64,000 bases of DNA from Morella rubra (taxonomy: Eukaryota > Streptophyta > Magnoliopsida > Fagales > Myricaceae), in assembly GCA_003952965.2 (NCBI GenBank), contig CM025855.1, forward strand, positions 35,783,025-35,847,024. The letters are read 5' to 3'. Numbering within the stretch: position 1 is the first letter of the stretch; every line of letters begins with the position of its first letter. Position numbers and translations under genes: made by a program. The notes under the pieces were generated by a model. The model did no database searches and was not told the origin of the DNA. It saw only the letters and a program-made list of their open reading frames with translations. Shown in pieces: positions 59,700 to 64,000 of this stretch.

Positions 59700-60155
59700 A
59701 TGGCTACGAAGCTGATCAGCCAAGTTTTCTCCACCCTCTTCTTGGCATGTATATTTCTGAAGTACTTTCCCGGAACCACAAGGGCCGACAACGAGTGTCA
59801 GTATCCCTGCTATCCACCGCCCACCGGCACCGGCACCGGCACCCCGACAACTCCGGCATACACAACACCACCTCCGCCGCCGTCCCAGATTGTGTCATAC
59901 CCACCTCCTGTTGGATACACCCCTACACCGACAGGATATTATCCATATAACCCTCCACCGCCCTATGGGACTCTGTTTAATTCCCCTCCCCCTCCCGACC
60001 CCATATTGCCTTACTTCCCATTCTACTACAAGAAACCTCTTCATCAGACTGACCAGTCTGCAGCAACCACTCTCGGAGGATCAACGGTCATGGCCGTCGC
60101 CGTGGCTAATCTCCTTGTTTTCATTTCCCTGTTCTGCTCTGGTGTAATATTTTAG
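59700..60155 (+). CDS. Small GPI-anchored proline-rich (extensin-like) protein
   Basis: The single-exon product has 151 residues. A signal peptide runs to about residue 29 (ending GTTRA). The mature part starts DNECQYPCYPPP and has a Thr/Gly run (TGTGTGTP), then PPPP, YPPP and SPPPP blocks with Tyr-rich linkers (GYYPYNPPPPYG, YFPFYYKKP). The C-terminus has a hydrophobic stretch (VMAVAVANLLVFISLFCSGV) after SAATTLGG, a GPI-attachment signal. Tyr between Pro blocks is where extensin-type cross-links can form. The layout matches the protein at 42648-43046 (Cys-x-x-(x)-Cys right after signal cleavage, Pro core, GPI signal), although the Pro cores differ. The start ATG follows a pyrimidine-rich leader. 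The role is structural or signalling at the wall-membrane interface. Confidence 0.8.
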   Translation: MATKLISQVFSTLFLACIFLKYFPGTTRADNECQYPCYPPPTGTGTGTPTTPAYTTPPPPPSQIVSYPPPVGYTPTPTGYYPYNPPPPYGTLFNSPPPPDPILPYFPFYYKKPLHQTDQSAATTLGGSTVMAVAVANLLVFISLFCSGVIF

Positions 60156-62416
60156 TGAAAATTTTGTTTTGTAATTATTTAAGCTCCTGGATGTAATGAA
60201 AAACCATTGCAGGGCGATAAGTCCTCATGTTGTATGGGAAAGAATTTGGCTGGGTTTTTTAGGATGTATACTTTTTGTTGCAGAGATGGGAAGCAATGGT
60301 TTAGACGTGAGAGAATAGCTTGTGAGGAGGAGGAGGATGGCCCAAGAGCTTGACTTTTTTGTTTGGTAATGTTAAGGAAAATGCCTTTTTTTTGTTTTAA
60401 TGCTTGGATTAGGATTTTCCAGCCACTCAATTATTAATTTATTACATCACCTGTTTTGGATGAGTGCACTCTGGACCACAATATGGGGGAGGAATAATAT
60501 GCGCTCATGGAACCTTTATGATTCCAATTCCTAGTATTCTTTCGTTCAAAATTTTCCCTCCTTTTGTTTTTGTTTTTTATTTTTTTAAATTCTACTTCCA
60601 TAAAATCAGTTTAAATTGACTTGAATCGTTTTTGCTGACCTGGGATTTATTCACGTGAAAAATTAATTGTTGGGAGTTCCTAAAAGTTTGGCTATTGATT
60701 AATTTGGCAACTTTTCAAGAGGTCGAGCATTCAAATTCTCCTTGAAAATGAGAGCTCTTACCTTACGTACAACCTAAACTATCAGTACTTAGAAATAATT
60801 TTTATGCTCCTGAGAATTACTAATGTGACACTTGAATTAAGTGTTTTTGTGAACTAACTTTAGAAAAAAATCTGTCGCTTTTTGTCAAATATCCAAAAAT
60901 TCAAGGGTGTTTGCTACCCATTTTGTGTTTTTCTCTTCTTTTAAGGAATAAGCAGGGCTTTACTACGAATATCTACATTTTTTTGTTTTTTTATCTGTTT
61001 CTGGGTGGGGGTTCAGCTCAGGAATCTCTGATGAAAAAGCTGCAAGATTCCAAAATTTTAGCCCTCATTTTTGTTACTTCTCTCAGCAATCTGACAACAA
61101 AAGGAAGCGAGTGAAACGAACGTTTTGCATCAGCAATATCGAAGTGTTCACAGTGACAGATGCTTATCAAGAGCTACACAAAGTTATCACTATCTTTCAT
61201 CGTCAGCGACAGTGACATTAGCAAAACAATTCCAATGCAAAGCAACAAGAATCGCTTTCCAACTTTAAATAAAATGGAACTCTTTCAACTTCCTATGGTA
61301 TCTGCTACAAATTTTTTCTCTGATAGGGAGACTTTGCGTGTTGAGTTTCCATGGGAAGGGCAATTTCCCCACCAACTACCCAGCAACATCCCAACACTTC
61401 CTCAGCACTGTGGTTTCTCGTTTTCAATCTAGCACGATGAGAAATGAAATATCACCTCCAGAAATTGGCTTAATGTCCCATAAGCAAATCTAGCACAGAA
61501 GAGCAAACTGCAGGCAACTGCCTGTTGATTTTGTAAAGGATGGTTTACAAAAACCCAGTTGCAGGGTAAGCTAGTCGTGCAAAAGGAATCAAATTCATAC
61601 TTTTTTTCTATCTAGAGTTTGATTATATTATGTTGTCTTCAATAGACAAGAGTACAAGTGGAATTTCAATGGCTATTAATCAGTCTCTTTCCTTTCTCTT
61701 TTTCGAAGAAAAGAATATAATGACCTTAACCACTAACGCAAAAGGATTTTGAAGAAGGTCCCAACTTAATCAATTCTCAATGAGGAATTATCGATTGCTT
61801 ATGGAAATCTTCCTACAGACCCACATTGAGAAGACTGCAACCGTATTCGGTATTCCTCTAGTTCTTGGCATGATTTATATCTGAAGACGAAGAATGTTTA
61901 GGTTTAGAGTAGCTGACATGAACATGCAAGTATAGTCAATGTATTGCAAGAAGCTACATACAAGGATACCAATCTTAATAGAAAAATGGATTGAAAAAAG
62001 AAAGAAAGAAAGAAAAGTAACAGCTAAACAGGAACAATTAACTGAGGATTATTTCAATCTAACAGTTCGTACAGGTCTGGCAGTCTCCCTCACATATAGT
62101 GGCAAGATGGTCTTCTGATATTAAGATATCCCTCAAAGGCTCAAACAACCAACTACGCGGGACATTCCCAAACTCTTTTTCCGGCTACATGCTACGGTAC
62201 AATTACAGAGATGACTAGCGAAAATGACGATGATGAAAGAAAATGCTAACCTCAACATTCCATTTAGGTGATTTCTCACATCTGGGCTATGAAGGGAAGC
62301 ACATGCGTGCCCTTAATGGTAGGCTTAAATTCACTCTATGCTTTTTATTCATTCAGCATGTTGGCAAACATTTTGATTTGAAACATCTGTGTTAGGAGGA
62401 GAAACGGCAAACTTGT
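60156..62416. other. Intergenic DNA, no supported gene
   Basis: The first 200 bp are probably the 3' UTR of the proline-rich protein gene. No other gene structure was recognised. A (GAAA)n run lies at about 61995-62015. The last part is probably the 3' UTR of the minus-strand gene to the right. Confidence 0.45.
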
Positions 62417-62899
62417 TCAGGAGGCAACACCTACGGCTAGATTACCCATTCCAGAACTGCTACCAGGGCCAATGCCTTTCATGTCCTTCCTTGCCATCTC
62501 ATTGCTACTTCTCCGCACTCCTACTTTTTGCTTCCCCTCAAATTTCTTATCTTTTGTCACATTATGTTTTTCTGGTACACGATGTTTACGCAAGCTAGTA
62601 TCTGTCTCCTTTTCTCGATCTTTCCTCCCTGCAGCCATGTTTAAAGCCATAGGGTCTGGGGAGCAGCTTTGGTTTGTAGCTGGAGTCTGAGGGATTGCAC
62701 TACCTTCAGATTGCTCGCCTGTAGGATAGTTGCTCTCCTCCAAGGCATCAAGTGGTTCGGTCCTGTTTACAGACTCAGTGGTAGAGGGGGCTTGGTCACT
62801 TCCTGCCTTCAAACATGCTTTTGATCCTGCAGCAGCTTTACTCCCTGGACTTGTTGACTTATTTCGCTCTTTATTAACTTTGACGCTACCTGATACAAC
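62417..62899 (-). CDS. Last exon of an unrecognised nuclear-type protein gene (partial)
   Basis: The exon begins after a clear acceptor (TTTTTCTTTCTCAG|GTTG at 62899 on the minus strand) and runs in frame for 160 codons to a TGA at 62417. The piece is hydrophilic and low in order: Ser/Lys/Glu-rich, with basic blocks (VNKERNKSTSPGSKAAAGSK, GRKDREKETD, VTKDKKFEGKQKVGVRRSS) and no hydrophobic segment. It reads like the disordered C-terminus of a nuclear protein. No domain or family was recognised. Earlier exons must lie further right, in 62970-64000 or beyond the window. The phase at the acceptor is 0. Confidence 0.55.
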   Translation of the reverse strand, partial: VVSGSVKVNKERNKSTSPGSKAAAGSKACLKAGSDQAPSTTESVNRTEPLDALEESNYPTGEQSEGSAIPQTPATNQSCSPDPMALNMAAGRKDREKETDTSLRKHRVPEKHNVTKDKKFEGKQKVGVRRSSNEMARKDMKGIGPGSSSGMGNLAVGVAS

Positions 62900-64000
62900 C
62901 TGAGAAAGAAAAATGTCCTACGTCAGATATTTTTTGCTTTATTTGTTGCCCAGATAACATCTGAAAGGTTCATCTGATATAGAAATGAAATACTTTGGCT
63001 GTAATGAAGGAACACCTAATCGTAAAGGGGGAAAGCTATCGCAAATATAGGAAAAAGGTCTAACATCAGATTGTGACAAAACAGTATGTTAGAGAGAATA
63101 CTTCAGTGAGGACGAAATTCACATGCTGAAAATGACAACATATAATATACATGGGTCAAAAACTATTACCTAAATCTTAATTCGAAGGAATCATTCTAAG
63201 GGCATTTTGCCCTTCCTAAGGATAAGAAACACAATATTTAAACAACACAAAAATTAAATCTCAGGAAACATTTCAGGTGTGACACTTTCTACAATCATCA
63301 TGGGCGATATATTAGAAACACACTTTCTAAGTTAGTTTTGCATCAATTGAAGAGATTCCACCGAAGCAATTCTTCCCATTCTTACAACGGAAGAGAAAAT
63401 TCATTTATTATGTGTAAACTGGGGAACTAGGTAGTCAAGAAACAATTTTATAGTGAGAAGAACATATACCAAACTTTTTAGAAAAACAGGGGGGCTAGTA
63501 TAGGGAAAATCTTTGAAATAAGAAAACTATTGCTGTATGAGGGTGTAAAAAACCCTCTATTTTTTTCTTTCTACTCATGTGAAAATCGTTTAGTTTCAGA
63601 TTCCAATAACATATAAACCAACGCAAAGGCATTGTCCTAAGTCCAGTATTTCCCTCTCTAGATGTTCTCTCAGTCTTCCCAGTAGTAACTTGTAAAAATT
63701 TCAGTTGGTTTTTATTTCTTGGGAAATTTTCCCATCAAGCTTCTCTTTTGGTTCAAGACAAAATGTCTAAGCTTCATATTGTTTCATCAATCTTCACTGT
63801 CGTGTGATTGCTGGATGCTGGTTACAGAAATTCCAAGTAGAATAAAAATAGTACAACCCTTTGAAATCCTCAGCATTAGCAGAAAGCCAATTTGTCCTCT
63901 AGTTTCACAGGCTTGTGGGTGAGAATTCCAGCCACGCTTAATATCATGATCATCAAATCTAAAGACTCCAAATTCTCCCTAGTTTAGTTCGATAGATTCT
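62900..64000. other. Probable intron sequence of the minus-strand gene
   Basis: No second exon could be picked out with confidence. The sequence is AT-rich and unstructured, as expected for an intron upstream of the exon at 62417-62899. A 67-codon plus-strand ORF near 63719 has no support. Confidence 0.35.

Overview
The window looks like nuclear DNA of a flowering plant, probably a woody eudicot. It is AT-rich and gene-sparse, the genes have plant-type GT-AG introns, and the gene families (IDA-like peptide, small GPI-anchored proline-rich proteins, heat-induced J-protein) and transposon families (Ty1-copia, Ty3-gypsy, CACTA, hAT, Mutator-like MITEs) are those of plants. Species cannot be told from sequence alone. 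No rRNA, tRNA or CRISPR was recognised.

Layout. 1-15 kb: mostly intergenic DNA with an IDA-like signalling-peptide gene (1238-1492), a possible 41-residue ORF (3445-3570), two Mutator-like MITEs with clear target-site duplications (2460-2759, 6556-6867) and several simple repeats. 15-28 kb: a transposon graveyard. A minus-strand hAT transposase pseudogene (16548-20316) carries a 1284-bp solo LTR (16752-18035) inside its dimerisation domain. Next come a 3.5-kb solo LTR of Ty3-gypsy type with internal tandem repeats (20843-24309), a foldback element (24474-24994) and a 5'-truncated Ty1-copia pol remnant (about 25697-27960).

29-43 kb is the genic part. It holds a two-exon gene for a small predicted plastid/thylakoid protein (29510-33009), a single-exon SMP-30/NHL-type beta-propeller membrane protein on the minus strand (34354-35457), a five-exon small J-domain co-chaperone with heat-shock elements and a TATA box in front (37822-39353), and a small GPI-anchored proline-rich cell-wall protein (42648-43046).

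45-55 kb is a nested insertion. The gag region of a decayed Tat/Athila-like Ty3-gypsy element (45343-46010 and 54396 to about 54716) is split by a complete 8385-bp CACTA transposon (46011-54395). The CACTA element is flanked by a perfect 3-bp GTT duplication and has both terminal CACTA motifs and GC-rich palindromic subterminal repeats. It carries two minus-strand genes, a tnp2-type transposase and a Transposase_24/TNPA-like gene, each broken by frameshifts. 55-64 kb: intergenic DNA with a third Mutator-like MITE (58123-58483), a second GPI-anchored proline-rich protein gene (59700-60155) and, at the right edge, the last exon of an unrecognised minus-strand gene (62417-62899).

The host genes are independent single units, not an operon or cluster. 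The strongest observations are the dated nesting events, where removing the insert plus one target-site copy restores the reading frame of the host element, and the CACTA terminal architecture.
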